Of a stretch of DNA of 64,000 bases, positions 17,901 to 26,458 are shown one piece after another. A program made the translations under genes and the position numbers. Origin of the DNA: JAGTRP01 sp035255045 (GTDB lineage: Bacteria; Pseudomonadota; Gammaproteobacteria; Burkholderiales; Rhodocyclaceae). A model generated the notes under the pieces. It made no database searches. It was given only the letters and a program-made list of their open reading frames with translations, and was not told where the DNA came from. The stretch's first letter is position 1; the number at the start of each line of letters is the position of its first letter. The stretch covers positions 32,704 through 96,703 of the forward strand of contig DATFAA010000158.1 in assembly GCA_035255045.1 (NCBI GenBank), given 5' to 3'.

Positions 17901-18641
17901 CGGGCCGGCAACATCTACGTCAATCGCAACATGATCGGCGCCGTGGTGGGGGTCCAGCCCTTCGGCGGCGAGGGCAAGTCCGGCACCGGCCCCAAGGCCG
18001 GCGGCCCCCTCTACCTCCACCGCCTGGCGGCGACGGCCAACGTCCTGCCCGAGGAGATCGGCCTGCAGCCCGGCGGCGGTGACGACGACGCCCTGGCCGC
18101 CTGCCGGGGCCTGGCCCAGTGGATGCACAGCACCCCCTGGCCGTCGCTGCTCGATGCCTGCGCCCAGTACGCCGCCCTGACGCCCCTGCGCCACCGCCTG
18201 GCCCTGCCGGGGCCGACCGGGGAAAGCAACGTCCTGTCCTTCGCCCCCCGGGGCAACGTGCTCTGCGTCGCCGCCACCGAGGAAGCCCTCATGGAGCAGA
18301 TGGCCGCCGGCCTGGCGACGGGCAACCGCCTGCTCCTGGAGGGCAGCGAGCTGAGCGAGCGGGTGGTGGAGCGGGCGCCGGCGGCAGTGCGGGAGCAGGT
18401 CGGGCTGTGGCAGGCCGGGGACGAGGTCCCCCTGGCCGCCGTGCTCTTCGCCGGCGGGCCGGAGGCCGCCGCCCATCTGGCCCGGCGCCTGGCCGAGCGG
18501 GAGGGCCCCCTGGTGCCGGTCATCCGGCCGGATGACCGCAGCGGCCGCTATCCCCTCTACCGCCTGGTGGTGGAGCGGGTGATCACCATCAACACCACGG
18601 CGGCGGGGGGCAACGCCAGCCTGATGACCCTGGGGGGATAG
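14988..18641 (+). CDS. putA: Type B PutA: proline dehydrogenase / glutamate-semialdehyde dehydrogenase
   Basis: The 1217-residue enzyme oxidises proline to glutamate in two steps through a channelled intermediate. The FAD proline dehydrogenase domain occupies about residues 110-440 (GISVKLSALHP, NIDAEEADRLDLS, LVKGAYWDSEIKRAQ, ATHNAHT). The NAD-dependent aldehyde dehydrogenase domain covers about 540-990 with catalytic Cys826 in GQRCSA. A third domain ends in VVERVITINTTAAGGNASL, the C-terminal ALDH-superfamily and flap region of type B PutA. There is no N-terminal ribbon-helix-helix domain, so it should not repress its own gene as E. coli PutA does. A GGAG site precedes the ATG. Confidence 0.95.
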   Translation: MTTVPMEDASTSPLRQAITLAYRRDEAACVAALAAELEARPPDRQAVDSRARALVAAVRQERRHASGVDNLMHEFALSSQEGVALMCLAEALLRIPDPATADRLIRDKISKGNWRAHLGHSGSLFVNAATWGLMITGRLVATHSDQDLAGALSRLLARGGEPVVRRGVEFAMELLGRQFVMAETIDAALARSREGEARGYTHSFDMLGEAAVTGADAERYFAAYEAAVHAIGRAGGGRGVREGPGISVKLSALHPRYVRSQRRRVMAELLPRLRALADLARHYDIGLNIDAEEADRLDLSLDLLEALATDPGLTGWEGLGFVVQAYQKRGPQVVAWLADLARRHRRRLMVRLVKGAYWDSEIKRAQVEGQEGYPVFTRKVHSDLAYLVCAGRLLAAGDALYPQFATHNAHTLAAVMEMARERGVDDYEFQCLHGMGEPLYDHVVGAGGLGRRCRIYAPVGSHATLLPYLVRRLLENGANSSFVNRLVDEAVGIDELVRDPLDQVREEGGRPHLRIPLPADLFGPARRNSAGVDFSNENTLVALAADLESLRTLHWEALPRVAGCAARRGPARPVTNPADRDDLVGTVVEASATEIEAALAAADGFAPDWHAVPRRERAELLRRAADLLEAHRDEFMSLAIREAGKTWGDAVAEVREAADFCRYYAWQIEAMGPELLAEPPGPVACISPWNFPLAIFTGEVAAALAVGSPVVAKPAEQTPLIADLAVRLFHQAGIPPAALQLLPGRGETVGAALTADPRVRGVVFTGSTEVARLIHGTLAGRSEAGEIRLIAETGGQNAMVVDSSALPEQVVQDVLVSGFDSAGQRCSALRVLCLQDDIADRVLALLKEAMAEWTVGDPRHLETDVGPVIDAEARAGLEAHIAGMKAAGRRVFQLPLPPACAAGTFVPPTLIEIDHLDELTREVFGPVIHVLRFAADRLPAVIDAVNATGYGLTFGLHSRIDETLETAVARIRAGNIYVNRNMIGAVVGVQPFGGEGKSGTGPKAGGPLYLHRLAATANVLPEEIGLQPGGGDDDALAACRGLAQWMHSTPWPSLLDACAQYAALTPLRHRLALPGPTGESNVLSFAPRGNVLCVAATEEALMEQMAAGLATGNRLLLEGSELSERVVERAPAAVREQVGLWQAGDEVPLAAVLFAGGPEAAAHLARRLAEREGPLVPVIRPDDRSGRYPLYRLVVERVITINTTAAGGNASLMTLGG

Positions 18642-18654
18642 CCTCGGGAGGAAT

Positions 18655-19440
<786 letters not shown>

Positions 19441-19596
19441 GTTTTGTCTCCGGAAAGTTGGCTGTGAGCAGTCGGACGATAGCCCTGCCGGGCCATGACA
19501 GGCAAGTGCGGGGGAACCCGCCGCCGGGGTCCCAGTCCCATCCGGACGCGGCAAACACCCCAAGGGCGCCGCCCGACCACCCACCGGGAAATAGAA

Positions 19597-20727
19597 ATGT
19601 ACCTGATGCCCCTGCCCTTCCTCCTCGGCACCCTGGCCGGGCTCCTGTCCATCGCGGCCCTGGCCGGCGGCCTCTATGTGGTGTGGGCCTGGTACGTGGG
19701 GGAGCTGGTATCCGCCGCCTGGCTGGCCGGCGGCGTCGCCGCCCTGCTGTGGTCGGCCTACGGCCGCCTGCTGGTGCTGGCCTTCTACCCCCGGGGGAGC
19801 GACGAGCCCCGGCCGGTCCACAGCCAGAACACGAAGACCATCGCCGGGGCGGACGGCAGCACCCTGCACGTGGAGATCGAGGGCGACCCGGACAAGCCAG
19901 TGGCCATCCTCACCCACGGCTGGGCCCTGGACAGCACGGCCTGGTACTACGTCCGCCGCCAGCTTTCCTCCCGCTACCGGCTGGTGCTCTGGGACCTGCC
20001 GGGGCTGGGCGCCTCCAGCCAGCCCGCCGACGGCCGCTACACCGTGGCCCGGCTGGCCGAGGACCTGCGCCGGGTGATCGACGGCACCGCCGACGGCCCG
20101 GTGACCCTGGTGGGCCACAGCATCGGCGGCATGATGATCCTCACCCTCTGCCGCCTCCACCCGGAGCTGCTGGCGGACAAGGTGCGGGGCATCGTCCTCA
20201 TGGACACCACCCACGTCTGGCCCCTGCGTACCGTCATGGCCGGGGGCCTGCTGCGCCTCCTGCGCTGGCCCCTGATCGAGCCCCTCCTCTATCTCACCAT
20301 CCTGCTCTGGCCCCTGGTGTGGCTGATGAACTGGCAGAGCTACTTCAACGGCACCGCCCACCTGGTGAACCGGCTCACTTCCCTGAGCCGGGACGTCACC
20401 CGCGGGCAGCTGGAATTCGCCACCCGCTTCAACGTCAAGGACAAGCCGTCGGTGGTGGCCAAGGGCCTGCTGGCGGTGCTGCGCTGGGACGAGGCCGAGA
20501 CCCCGGCCGGCATCTCGGTGCCGACCCTGGTCATCACCGGCGACGCCGACCGCATCACCCTGCCCGAGGCGGGGGTGGGGATGAGCCGCATGATCCCGGA
20601 CGCCCAGCTGGTGCGCATCGACCCGGCCGGCCACAACGGGCTCCTGGAGGAAGGCCAGCAGTACAGCGACGCCATCGCCCGCCTGGTGCAGAAAGCCGCC
20701 GGCCCCCTGCGGCCCCGGCCGGTGTAG
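19597..20727 (+). CDS. Membrane-anchored alpha/beta hydrolase
   Basis: The 376-residue protein has two N-terminal hydrophobic helices (about 5-27 and 38-55), then an alpha/beta hydrolase domain. THGWALDSTAWYYV carries the oxyanion loop, GHSIGGMM the nucleophile serine, ITGDADRI the acid and GHNGLL the histidine. It is probably an esterase or lipase bound to the membrane; substrate unknown. The ATG at 19597 follows a GGGAAATAGAA stretch with a weak ribosome site. An upstream in-frame ATG at 19495 would add 34 residues without a recognised motif and is less likely. Confidence 0.82.
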   Translation: MYLMPLPFLLGTLAGLLSIAALAGGLYVVWAWYVGELVSAAWLAGGVAALLWSAYGRLLVLAFYPRGSDEPRPVHSQNTKTIAGADGSTLHVEIEGDPDKPVAILTHGWALDSTAWYYVRRQLSSRYRLVLWDLPGLGASSQPADGRYTVARLAEDLRRVIDGTADGPVTLVGHSIGGMMILTLCRLHPELLADKVRGIVLMDTTHVWPLRTVMAGGLLRLLRWPLIEPLLYLTILLWPLVWLMNWQSYFNGTAHLVNRLTSLSRDVTRGQLEFATRFNVKDKPSVVAKGLLAVLRWDEAETPAGISVPTLVITGDADRITLPEAGVGMSRMIPDAQLVRIDPAGHNGLLEEGQQYSDAIARLVQKAAGPLRPRPV

Positions 20728-20733
20728 AAGGCC

Positions 20734-20832
20734 TTGTTCCTGTTCTTTTCCAACCGGCTGGGCTGCCTGGGCTCCATCCTGGTGTCCCTGGCCCTGACCC
20801 TCCTGCTGCTCTTCGTCTTCGGAGTGCTGTAA
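20734..20832 (+). CDS. Candidate 32-residue single-helix membrane protein (TTG start)
   Basis: A 32-codon frame starts with TTG 6 bp after the hydrolase stop and ends at TAA 20832. It encodes FFSNRLGCLGSILVSL followed by a leucine-rich helix. The composition is that of a small membrane protein and differs from random GC-rich shadows. The AGAAGG preceding the TTG is close (2 bp), which is a weakness. I recall similar tiny LGCLGS-type proteins annotated as hypothetical, but cannot verify this here. If real, it is translated with the hydrolase. Confidence 0.4.
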   Translation: MFLFFSNRLGCLGSILVSLALTLLLLFVFGVL

Positions 20833-20838
20833 GGCCGG

Positions 20839-21570
20839 TCAATCCTGCCGCCCCATGCGCAGCAGGGAATCCGCCACACCCCGCCGGATGTCCCGCCAGG
20901 AAGCGCCCCGGGCCAGGTAGTGCTTCTGGTTGACCTCGAGTTCGACGCCGACGTAGTCCTCGGGGGCGAACTGGCGGCGCAGCCCGGTGCAGAAGCCGTC
21001 CGACTTGCCGGCATAGGGATAGTTGCGGCGCACCTTGAAGCGGGGCGCCACCTCCCGCAGCGCCTCCTGCCAGGCGTCGCACAGGGCCACCTCGCCGGGG
21101 CGGCCGGGGTCGTAGAGGAGGCCGATGTCGGCGTCCCGCACCTTGCCCTCCAGTTCCGGGGTGAAGCTGTGGCTGGACAGGTGGACCACCCGCCGGCCCT
21201 GGGCGATCGCCTCGGCGATCATCTTTTCGGCCCGGCGGCGGTAGGGCAGGTAATAGCGCCGGATGATGTCCTGGCGCACCTCCCGGGGGGCGGAGCGCAG
21301 GGCGTCGGAAATGAGCTGGCGGTGGCCCAGGGAGCGGTTGAGTTCCACCACCAGGCGGCTGGTGGTGGAGGCCACCAGGGGCGCCCCCAGGGCGGCGGCC
21401 ATGTCCCGGGCCAGGGTGAGCGCCCCCGGGTCGTGGCCGCGATGGCTGTGCAGGGCCTCTTCCCAGCCGGCGAAATAGGGGCGGTACAGGGCGGGCACCC
21501 GGTTGCCGCCGTGCTCGCAGGTCACCAGGAAGAAGACCGCCCTGGCCCCGCCGGGAAAGACCGGCTTCAA
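20839..21570 (-). CDS. N-formylglutamate amidohydrolase family protein
   Basis: The 243-residue protein shows the family signatures LVTCEHGGNRVP near the N-terminus, HRGHDPGALTLARDMA, SRLVVELNRS and VVHLSSHSFTP. The family hydrolyses N-formylglutamate or related acyl-amino acids and shares the zinc-peptidase-like fold. I chose the TTG at 21570 because it overlaps the stop of the upstream ligase gene (TTGA), the same 4-bp coupling as the rest of this operon. An ATG at 21612 would give a 45-bp overlap and cannot be excluded. It is the last gene of a four-gene operon. Confidence 0.82.
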   Translation of the reverse strand: MKPVFPGGARAVFFLVTCEHGGNRVPALYRPYFAGWEEALHSHRGHDPGALTLARDMAAALGAPLVASTTSRLVVELNRSLGHRQLISDALRSAPREVRQDIIRRYYLPYRRRAEKMIAEAIAQGRRVVHLSSHSFTPELEGKVRDADIGLLYDPGRPGEVALCDAWQEALREVAPRFKVRRNYPYAGKSDGFCTGLRRQFAPEDYVGVELEVNQKHYLARGASWRDIRRGVADSLLRMGRQD

Positions 21571-22880
21571 GAGAGCGGTCGGCCCAGGTACATCCGGCCC
21601 TCCTGCAGGCATTGGCAGAGATCCCGGTACACGGCTTCGAGCCGCTCCCGGGAGCTGTCGCGGCCCACCGCGTCCAGGATGCGCCGGGACAGGGGGCCGT
21701 ATTCCAGGATCAGGCGCAGGGGCGCCAGCCATTCCTGGGAGATTTCGCCGTCCGCGGTCATGTCGTTCAGGAGCCGGGCCCAGACTTCACGGGCCTGGGT
21801 CGGCCGCCGCTCCAGGCCGAGCAGGCCCAGGTAGTCCGGGTTGTCGATCACCGCCTGCTCGGCGTCCCGGATGCAGGCCCGCAGGATGGCCGCCAACTCC
21901 CGGGTCGGGATCTTGGCTTCCCGGTCCAGCCAGGCCGCCCCGGCGCTGTAGAAGCGCCGGATGAGGGCGGTGGCGGCGGCGGCGATGGCGAAATCGGCCT
22001 GGGGGCATTCCTGCACGTCGAGGACGCGGATTTCCAGGGCGTTGCGGTCGAAGCGGGGAATGGCGGCGCGGGCATTGAGCCATTCGTGGAGCAGCAGGCC
22101 CTCCGGGTCCTGGGCGGCCATTTCCCGGTACATGGGCTGCAGCACCAGGGTCTCGTAGTCGGAGCGGGAACTGACGTTGTCGGGGATGACCTCGCCCATG
22201 GTGGACGGCACCCGCATCTGGTGGGTGCGGTAAACCTCCATGCGGTAATCCATGAAGCCGGTGAAGCGCCCCTCGGCGAAGGGGGAGCTGGCGGCCAGGG
22301 CGGGCAGGATGGGCAGCACCAGCCGGGCGGCGGTGTGGAGGCGGGCGAATTCCAGGTCGTTGGCGAAGGGCAGGTTGACATGGACGCTCTGGATATTGAC
22401 CCAGCCGTGGCGGTGGCAGTCGAAGATGCGGTCGTAGGTGGCGTAGAGGTCGGCCGGTTCCCGCTGCCACAGGCGACCCTCCCGGGCCGGGTCCATCCAG
22501 GGATGCATGGCGGAGGGCATGAGCCGGGCGTTGAACTGCTCCAGCAGGGAATTGGCGGCCCGGATCTCGGCCTGGAAAGCGGCGGCCAGGTAGCCGAGCC
22601 CGGCCTGGGGCCGCTGGTTCTTGATCTCGAAGACGTGCAGGGCAAGCTCGTTGGACCAGCCCATTTCGCCGCGGGGGGCATCGGTGCCGTAGTGGCCGGT
22701 CGCCGCCTTCAGCAGCTCGTCGGTCAGGGGCCGCACGTCGAGGCTGTCGCGGTCCACGATCATGAATTCCATTTCGATGCCGTAGCCCGAGAACACCGGA
22801 AAGGCTTGCCCGGTGGGGGTGACGATGGAGGGAATCGCCGTCGGCAGGGGCGCTTCCTGGGAATGTTGCTGCCTGTTCAT
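21567..22880 (-). CDS. GCS2-type carboxylate-amine ligase (glutamate-cysteine ligase-like)
   Basis: The 437-residue protein belongs to the COG2170/GCS2 amidoligase family, which forms gamma-peptide or amide bonds with glutamate. Visible motifs are FSGYGIEMEFMIVD, SNELALHVFEIK, WVNIQSVHVNLPF, GFMDYRMEVYRTHQM and RNALEIRVLDVQECPQAD. Its ATG overlaps the stop of the RimK-like gene and its stop overlaps the amidohydrolase start. This suggests the two ligases work on the same small molecule. The true product is unknown; glutathione synthesis is not implied by family membership. Confidence 0.85.
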   Translation of the reverse strand: MNRQQHSQEAPLPTAIPSIVTPTGQAFPVFSGYGIEMEFMIVDRDSLDVRPLTDELLKAATGHYGTDAPRGEMGWSNELALHVFEIKNQRPQAGLGYLAAAFQAEIRAANSLLEQFNARLMPSAMHPWMDPAREGRLWQREPADLYATYDRIFDCHRHGWVNIQSVHVNLPFANDLEFARLHTAARLVLPILPALAASSPFAEGRFTGFMDYRMEVYRTHQMRVPSTMGEVIPDNVSSRSDYETLVLQPMYREMAAQDPEGLLLHEWLNARAAIPRFDRNALEIRVLDVQECPQADFAIAAAATALIRRFYSAGAAWLDREAKIPTRELAAILRACIRDAEQAVIDNPDYLGLLGLERRPTQAREVWARLLNDMTADGEISQEWLAPLRLILEYGPLSRRILDAVGRDSSRERLEAVYRDLCQCLQEGRMYLGRPLS

Positions 22881-24343
22881 GGGGAACTCCCGGGGCGACG
22901 CTCTTCCAGGCGGCGCAGGAACACGCCCATCACTTCCCGGTAGAGAGCATCCTTGAGGACGCCGTCTTCATTGCCGGCGTCCACGTTGGGGTTGTCGTTG
23001 ATTTCGATGACGCAGTAGCGCTGCCCCACCTGTTTGATGTCGACGCCGTAGAAGCCGTTGCCGATGTGGCTGGCGGCCTGCAGGGCGATGTGCACCACCT
23101 CCTCCGGCGCCTCGCCCACCGCCAGGGCCTCGGTCACCCCCTCCCGGGGGGCGCCGTCACCGTTGTGGTCGACGATCTGCCAGTGGCCGGTGACCATGTA
23201 GTACTTGCAGACGAAGATGACCCGTCCGTCCAGGATGCCCACCCGCCAGTCGAAATCCGTGGGCAGCCATTCCTGGGCCACGATGAGGTCCGACTTGTCG
23301 AGCAGCTCGGCCACCTTGCGCTGCAGCTCCTCCTCGGTTTCCACCTTGGCCACCCCGACCGAGAAGGAGCTGTCCGGCTGCTTGAGGACGCAGGGCAGGG
23401 ACAGGGCGGGCAGGATCTGGGCGACGTTGCCCCGGTGCACCATGAGGGTGCGGGGGGCCGGCAGGTTGTGGCGGGCCAGCATCTCCGCCAGGTACACCTT
23501 GTTGTTGCACTTGAGGATGGAATCCGGGTCGTCGATGACCACCAACCCCTCCGCCGCCGCCCACCGGGAGAAGCGGTAGGTGTAGTGGTGCACGAAGGTG
23601 GTGTCGCGGATGAAGAGGGCGTCGAATTCCGCCAGCCGGCCGAAATCCGCCGGGGTGATGAAGGCCGGCCGCATCCCCAGGGCACGGGCCGCCTGGGAAA
23701 ACTTTTCCAGGGCGGTGGTGTTGGAGGGCCGGTCGGGAGCCTCCGGATTGTGAAGGATGGCTATGTTGTAGCAGGTGGGCGTGGTCTTGGGCCGGCTGCG
23801 CCCGCTGAAGTAGGCCATGGCCGCTTCCTGGGCGAATTCCCGGTGCTCGGCGGGAATTTCCCGGGCCCCGATGAGCCGGATGGAGCGGGTCTGCCAGTAG
23901 CCCTCCTCCCGCTCGAACTGGACCTGGAGGAGCGGCGCCTGGAGGAGCTTGAAAAGCTGCCTGGCGAGGACGCTGTAGCGCTGGGCGACGTTGCGGCCGA
24001 AGTAGACCGACAGGTCGAAATGGTTGGACTTGAGGGGGGCCAGGGTCTGGTTCACCAGTTCGGCCAGCTCGTCGGTGAGGACCCGGACCAGGTTCTGGGA
24101 CTGGACGTCCTCGATGGTCCCGGCCTGGGGCACCGGCTTGTGGCCCCGGGCCTCGGCCAGGAGGGAAACGTAATAGCCCATGCTCTGGTAGCGGTAGGAC
24201 TGGCAGAGATTGACCACCCTGGCCGAACGGTCTTCCCCATAGGTCGGGTCGGTGAGGTAGGCGCGCCCCTTAACCACCGACAGGCCACTGATTTCCAGTG
24301 GCCAATCGGCGGGATCATCGACCACGATCAAGGTGCTGCTCAT
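22877..24343 (-). CDS. RimK-like ATP-grasp ligase with RLAN N-terminal domain
   Basis: The 488-residue protein has an N-terminal RimK-like (RLAN) domain over about residues 1-240 (SSTLIVVDDPADWPLE, NLCQSYRYQSMGYYVSLLAEARG). An ATP-grasp ligase domain follows: VLKQPDSSFSVGVAKV for nucleotide binding and VIEINDNPNVDAGNED for Mg-ATP. ATP-grasp ligases of this type join amino acids, often glutamate, by an acyl-phosphate route. It sits between a C39-like peptidase and a GCS2 ligase with ATGA overlaps on both sides. Target unknown. Confidence 0.87.
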   Translation of the reverse strand: MSSTLIVVDDPADWPLEISGLSVVKGRAYLTDPTYGEDRSARVVNLCQSYRYQSMGYYVSLLAEARGHKPVPQAGTIEDVQSQNLVRVLTDELAELVNQTLAPLKSNHFDLSVYFGRNVAQRYSVLARQLFKLLQAPLLQVQFEREEGYWQTRSIRLIGAREIPAEHREFAQEAAMAYFSGRSRPKTTPTCYNIAILHNPEAPDRPSNTTALEKFSQAARALGMRPAFITPADFGRLAEFDALFIRDTTFVHHYTYRFSRWAAAEGLVVIDDPDSILKCNNKVYLAEMLARHNLPAPRTLMVHRGNVAQILPALSLPCVLKQPDSSFSVGVAKVETEEELQRKVAELLDKSDLIVAQEWLPTDFDWRVGILDGRVIFVCKYYMVTGHWQIVDHNGDGAPREGVTEALAVGEAPEEVVHIALQAASHIGNGFYGVDIKQVGQRYCVIEINDNPNVDAGNEDGVLKDALYREVMGVFLRRLEERRPGSSP

Positions 24344-25071
24344 GGCACGGGGGGCTGACTCTTGTTCTTGGGTGCGATGATGAGCAGGTTGGCATCGTGG
24401 GTGACGATGCCCAAGAGGACCGCGTTGAGCACCCGGTCGAGCTTGATCCAGTAGTCCCGGGTCGTGCCGTAGGGATGGGGGCCGTAGGGGTCGGACACCA
24501 GCACCTTGCGCTCCCGGCGGTTGTAGCCGGAAATGACCACGAAATGCCCCGACGGCGTGCCCCGGGCATCGTCGGCGATGTTGTTGATGCCGTACTCCCG
24601 GGGCGCCCGGTACAGGAAGGTGGACGAGAGGCCCGTCAGGATGGGCAGGCCCCGGCGCAGCAGGCCCCGCACCAGCGGGGGCGAGAGGTCGTGGAAGCGC
24701 AGCTTGCCGCCCAGGCGCAGGAATTCCAGGTAGCCCTCGGTGACATGGATGAGGCGGGGATCGTCCTTGGATTCCAGCTGGGCCATCAGGCGCTCGGCGA
24801 TGTCCCGCTTCTGGCGAAACCAGGTGGGATCGAACACCGTGAGGTTGTAGGTGTAGATGGTGGCCTGGAAGCCATGGGCGAGGGCGTCGCAGGCCAGGAA
24901 CACGGCGAAGGTCCCGCCGTGCTCCAGGGCACGGGTGCGGCCGATGACGTTTTCCAATTTTTCGTCGCTGCCCCAGTAACGATAGACGGCGTGTAGACAC
25001 GTTGGCCCGCAGGTCGTTTCCGTCGGCTGGGGCATGATCCGGACAGGCAGTTGGAGAGATTCGGGCAGCAT
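24340..25071 (-). CDS. C39-like cysteine peptidase of the RimK operon
   Basis: The 243-residue protein has the papain-like C39 arrangement: Gln15 and Cys21 in QPTETTCGPTC, a histidine in PSGHFVVISGYN and an aspartate in SDPYG. There is no signal peptide or ABC exporter partner, so it is probably cytoplasmic. It may cleave or transfer peptides made by the adjacent ATP-grasp ligase. The ATG at 25071 is preferred to 25113 because of AAGGAG 7 bp upstream. It is the first gene of a four-gene operon. Confidence 0.75.
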   Translation of the reverse strand: MLPESLQLPVRIMPQPTETTCGPTCLHAVYRYWGSDEKLENVIGRTRALEHGGTFAVFLACDALAHGFQATIYTYNLTVFDPTWFRQKRDIAERLMAQLESKDDPRLIHVTEGYLEFLRLGGKLRFHDLSPPLVRGLLRRGLPILTGLSSTFLYRAPREYGINNIADDARGTPSGHFVVISGYNRRERKVLVSDPYGPHPYGTTRDYWIKLDRVLNAVLLGIVTHDANLLIIAPKNKSQPPVP

Positions 25072-25177
25072 GGACGGCTCCTTGCAATTGGCGTGCCGAA
25101 GGCGCTGCCCCATGGGAATCTCCCTTGCTGGGAACCGGGGGCAGCCTTGGGCTGCACTTTCATTTTAGGAGGCTACT

Positions 25178-25642
25178 ATGCAAGTTCGAGAAGCAATGAC
25201 CCGGGATGTACGCATCGCGAACCCGGACCAGAGCATACACGACGTCGCCCGCATCATGGCCGAATGCGACGTGGGATCCCTCCCCGTCGGCGACCACGAC
25301 CGGCTGGTGGGCATGATCACCGACCGGGACATCGCCATCCGGGCGGTGGCCCAGGGCAAAGCCCCCGACAGCACCAAGGTCCGGGAGATCATGAGCCAGG
25401 ACATCAAGTACTGTTTCGAAGACGAGGACATCGCCAACGTCGCCCAGAACATGGGTGACATCCAGGTCCATCGGCTGCCGGTGCTGAACCACGACAAGCG
25501 CCTGGTGGGCATCGTCGCCCTGGCCGACATCGCCAACCAGGGCGGCGCCAGCCCGGCCGGCCAGGCGGTGTGCGGCATTTCCAGCACGGGGGCCGCCGCC
25601 GGCCAGTCCGCCTCTTCGTCGGGCGGCCTGCAGCAGCAATAG
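25178..25642 (+). CDS. Two-CBS-domain protein
   Basis: The 154-residue protein has CBS domains at about residues 1-60 and 70-130: MTRDVRIANPDQSIHDVARIM, GMITDRDIAIRAV, then IMSQDIKYCFEDEDIANVA and VGIVALADIA. CBS pairs bind adenosyl nucleotides and act as energy or stress sensors. The tail (about 25 residues, Gly, Ser and Gln-rich) is disordered. It is divergent from the RimK-like operon with 106 bp between, and has an AGGAGG site before the ATG. No effector domain is fused to it, so it may work by association. Confidence 0.88.
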   Translation: MQVREAMTRDVRIANPDQSIHDVARIMAECDVGSLPVGDHDRLVGMITDRDIAIRAVAQGKAPDSTKVREIMSQDIKYCFEDEDIANVAQNMGDIQVHRLPVLNHDKRLVGIVALADIANQGGASPAGQAVCGISSTGAAAGQSASSSGGLQQQ

Positions 25643-25674
25643 TCCTTTCCTTCCCTAAGAGCCGACAGGCCGCC

Positions 25675-26277
25675 TCAGGGGGCCTGCCCGGCGCCCACGA
25701 AGGGCTGGGCCAGGCGCAGGTCGGCCACGAAGGACTGGTACACCAGGCCATGGACCTGGGGCGGCACCCGCAGGATGTAGGAAGGGTGCACGGTCACCAG
25801 CCAGGCCGGGCCGGCGGGCCGCTCGATGATCCGGCCCCGCAGGGAGCTGACGGTGCGGTCCTTGCCGATCAGGGCGTGTACCGCCGTGGCGCCCAGGCAG
25901 ACCACCAGGGCCGGCTGGATGGCTTCCAGTTCGCTTTCGATCCAGCGATGGCAGGCGGCGATCTCCTGCTGGGCCGGGGTCTTGTGCATGCGCCGCTTGC
26001 CCCGGGGCTCCCACTTGAAGTGCTTGACCGCATTGGTGACGTAAATCTCGTCCCGCTCGATTTCCGCGTCCTCCAGGGCGCGGTCGAGGATCTTGCCGGC
26101 CGGGCCGACAAAGGGCCGGCCGGCGACATCCTCGGCGTCCCCGGGCTGCTCCCCCACCAGGACCACCCGCGCCTGGGGATTGCCCTCCCCGAACACGGTC
26201 TGGGTGGCGTGGAGCCAGAGGGGGCAAGCCCGGCAGCCCCGGGCTTCGGCTTCGAGATCGTCGAGGGAGGTCGCCAT
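25675..26277 (-). CDS. udgX: UdgX-type uracil-DNA glycosylase
   Basis: The 200-residue protein matches the UdgX subfamily. It has GEQPGDAED (residues 42-50) in the first active-site motif. It also has the KRRMHKTP segment (94-101), equivalent to the KRRIH loop whose histidine attacks uracil sites in UdgX of Mycobacterium smegmatis. The HPSYILR motif is at 164-170. Cysteines at 15, 18, 109 and 127 are placed as candidate [4Fe-4S] ligands. Known UdgX forms a covalent complex with uracil-containing DNA instead of releasing uracil. The gene lies between a CBS protein and small stress genes. Confidence 0.85.
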   Translation of the reverse strand: MATSLDDLEAEARGCRACPLWLHATQTVFGEGNPQARVVLVGEQPGDAEDVAGRPFVGPAGKILDRALEDAEIERDEIYVTNAVKHFKWEPRGKRRMHKTPAQQEIAACHRWIESELEAIQPALVVCLGATAVHALIGKDRTVSSLRGRIIERPAGPAWLVTVHPSYILRVPPQVHGLVYQSFVADLRLAQPFVGAGQAP

Positions 26278-26299
26278 GGGCTTGCCCGCTCCGCCCGCC

Positions 26300-26458
26300 C
26301 TAGAGGACCCCGAGGAGCCAGAGGATGAGGGCGATGATCAGGATGGTGCCCAGGATGCCGCTCGGGGCATAGCCCCAGCCCGAGCTGTGGGGCCAGGTCG
26401 GCAGGGCGCCGATGAGCAGCAACACCAGCACGATGAGCAGGATGGTCGTGAGAGTCAT
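26300..26458 (-). CDS. DUF3309 small membrane protein
   Basis: The 52-residue protein has two hydrophobic segments: MTLTTILLIVLVLLLIGALP and, after WPHSSGWGYAPSG, the segment ILGTILIIALILWLLG. The central WGYxPSG motif is typical of the DUF3309 family. The start at 26458 has AAAGGA 9 bp upstream and avoids ten extra charged residues. Function unknown; members are often associated with stress genes, as here. Confidence 0.75.
   Translation of the reverse strand: MTLTTILLIVLVLLLIGALPTWPHSSGWGYAPSGILGTILIIALILWLLGVL

Noticed and set aside
14055..18476. A 1473-codon open frame opposite putA
   Set aside because: Most of it is the reverse complement of putA and has the Gly/His/Val/Gln composition of GC-rich shadows; only the last 244 codons, after 14789, look like a real EAL-like protein.
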